NCBI GenBank assembly: GCA_016869915.1
Contig: VGDA01000182.1
Location: 1-7,113 of the forward strand
Reading direction: 5' to 3'
DNA length: 7,113 nucleotides
Source of the DNA: Alphaproteobacteria bacterium
GTDB taxonomy: Bacteria > Pseudomonadota > Alphaproteobacteria > CACIAM-22H2
Position numbers and translations under genes: made by a program. The notes beneath the pieces are model-generated. The model made no database searches. It was not told the origin of the DNA and saw nothing but the letters and a program-made list of their open reading frames with translations. The stretch's first letter is position 1. Every line of letters begins with the position of its first letter. Shown here piece after piece: positions 6,422 through 7,113 of this stretch.

Positions 6422-6451
6422 ATACTAGAGCGGCGACGCATCCGCGGGCAA
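6422..6451 (-). promoter_or_regulatory. Candidate sigma70-type promoter for sppA
   Basis: On the minus strand, TTGCCC (6451-6446) and TAGTAT (6427-6422) match the -35 and -10 boxes at 4 of 6 bases each, with an 18-nt spacer. The -10 box ends 6 nt before the sppA ATG, so standard spacing would put transcription start on the A of the ATG, giving a leaderless message. This fits the absence of a Shine-Dalgarno and the terminator just upstream. The match is weak and unproven. Confidence 0.4.
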
Positions 6452-6495
6452 AAGGGGCGCGTGCGGCCGCGTTGCGCCGCGACCCCGAAAGCGAA

Positions 6496-6528
6496 GGGCC
6501 CGGCGCGGGCTTTCGCCGCGCCGGGCCC
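6496..6528 (-). terminator. Intrinsic terminator after the Tim44-domain gene
   Basis: A perfect 13-bp GC-rich stem (6496-6508 with 6516-6528) encloses a 7-nt loop. It begins 22 nt after the stop of the Tim44-domain gene. On the minus strand the stem is followed by TTCGCTTTC, a broken T-rich tail, and the opposite side has no T-run, so it acts on the minus strand. The loop CGAAAGC is the exact reverse complement of GCTTTCG (6486-6492) in the tail, an unusual detail. It separates the Tim44-domain gene from sppA. Confidence 0.7.
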
Positions 6529-6550
6529 CGATGGACCGCCCTTGCTTGCG

Positions 6551-7113
6551 TCAGGTCTGCTGGATCGCCGACAGGATCCAGTCGCCGCCCTGGCTGCGCA
6601 TGAAGGTCCAGACCTCGGTGTGCTCGCGCCTGTCCTCGCGGCTGCCCGCGACGACGCGGCCATCGGAGAGCGAGGCGTCGTAGTCGAGCGCGCTGAAGCG
6701 CATCGCCACCGCGGCGTACTGGGCGGAGCCCTCCTGCCAGGCCTCGGACAGATCGCCCTGCTCGAGCTTGACCTGCTCGACGCGGTTCTCGATGCCGCGG
6801 CTGGCGTTGGCCGAGAGTTCCTCGCCGAAGTAGCCGACCATCTCTGGCGTCGCGAAGCGCTTGAGGCTGGCGAGGTCGCCGCGGCTCCATGCGTCCTGCA
6901 CCTCGCCGAGGCGGCGCTCGAATATCGCGAAGTCCTCGCCGGACAGTCCGATCTCGTCCGCCGCCTGCGGCGCGATCCCGCCGCCCGCGCCGCCACCGGC
7001 CGCGCCGGTCGGCCGCGCGTCGAAGGTCTCCTGGCCGCGCGCCATGGCGTCGGGCACCGGGCCGGAGGCGAGCGCCGGGCCTGAGGCTGTCTGCGCCGCC
7101 TCGCGACGGCTGC
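6551..7113 (-). CDS. Tim44-like domain protein, N-terminus cut by window edge
   Basis: The 186 visible residues are the C-terminal part of a bacterial Tim44-like domain protein; the frame remains open to the right edge, so the true start lies outside. A GTG at 7057 is in frame but sits in low-complexity linker and is not a credible start. A Gly/Ala/Pro-rich linker (GAAGGGAGGG) precedes the domain, which runs from LSGEDFAIFERRLGEVQDAWSRGDL through ATPEMVGYF, SRGIENRV and DLSEAWQEG to the closing WTFMRSQGGDWILSAIQQT. That ending is characteristic of the family. From related proteins the missing part should carry a signal peptide or membrane helices, so the domain is probably membrane-tethered. 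Mitochondrial Tim44 links the import motor to the translocon, but the bacterial role is not settled. A strong terminator follows, so it is probably not co-transcribed with sppA. Confidence 0.85.
   Translation of the reverse strand, partial: SRREAAQTASGPALASGPVPDAMARGQETFDARPTGAAGGGAGGGIAPQAADEIGLSGEDFAIFERRLGEVQDAWSRGDLASLKRFATPEMVGYFGEELSANASRGIENRVEQVKLEQGDLSEAWQEGSAQYAAVAMRFSALDYDASLSDGRVVAGSREDRREHTEVWTFMRSQGGDWILSAIQQT

Noticed and set aside
4574..7084. A plus-strand open frame of 836 codons running antisense to six genes
   Set aside because: It crosses the terminator and several gene boundaries, and its translation is Arg/Ala/Gly-rich low complexity with no domain. In DNA this GC-rich, stops are rare in the frame opposite strongly biased codons. 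The minus-strand genes beneath it are well-supported families.
1..7113. Recurring CTCGAG/GAGCTCGAG-like strings across the window
   Set aside because: They fall in coding sequence at Leu-Glu codon pairs with preferred CTC and GAG codons and show no regular spacing, so they reflect codon bias and not a repeat family.

Overview
All the genes recognised here lie on the minus strand of a very GC-rich chromosome (roughly 70% by eye). They read from the right edge to the left. Gene content points to an alphaproteobacterium: a short SppA peptidase, then ihfB, then a LapA-type membrane protein, leading into pyrF, trpF and trpB. TrpB carries the NMCGRGDKD ending that I associate with this class. Finer placement is not possible from the window. 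This looks like core chromosome. I see no mobile element, tRNA, rRNA or CRISPR array, and nothing that amounts to a clearly new system.

Layout in transcription order (right to left):
(1) 7113-6551: C-terminal part of a Tim44-like domain protein, cut by the window edge. It is followed by a strong 13-bp stem-loop terminator (6496-6528).
(2) 6550-6416: intergenic region with that terminator and a candidate promoter that would place the transcription start on the sppA start codon.
(3) 6415-4739: sppA, ihfB and a LapA-domain protein.
(4) 4742-2612: three accessory genes. They encode an ornithine cyclodeaminase/mu-crystallin-family reductase, a small four-helix membrane protein with no assigned function, and a HAD phosphatase resembling E. 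coli YieH.
(5) 2615-9: pyrF, trpF and trpB, with trpA probably just beyond the left edge.

Spacing is tight. lapA/reductase, HAD/pyrF and pyrF/trpF each overlap by 4 bp (ATGA or GTGA). The other gaps from sppA to trpB are 25, 33, 42, 52 and 72 nt, with no convincing terminator in any of them. The eight junctions fit one long transcription unit mixing envelope upkeep (SppA, LapA), DNA architecture (IHF-beta), the last step of UMP synthesis (PyrF) and two steps of tryptophan synthesis (TrpF, TrpB). TrpF makes CdRP, the substrate of the indole-glycerol-phosphate synthase encoded elsewhere, and TrpB performs the final condensation with TrpA.

The points most worth checking are the true substrate of the reductase, the role of the HAD phosphatase fused by overlap to pyrF, the unnamed membrane protein, the possibly leaderless sppA start, and the replacement of the expected upstream rpsA by a Tim44-domain gene.
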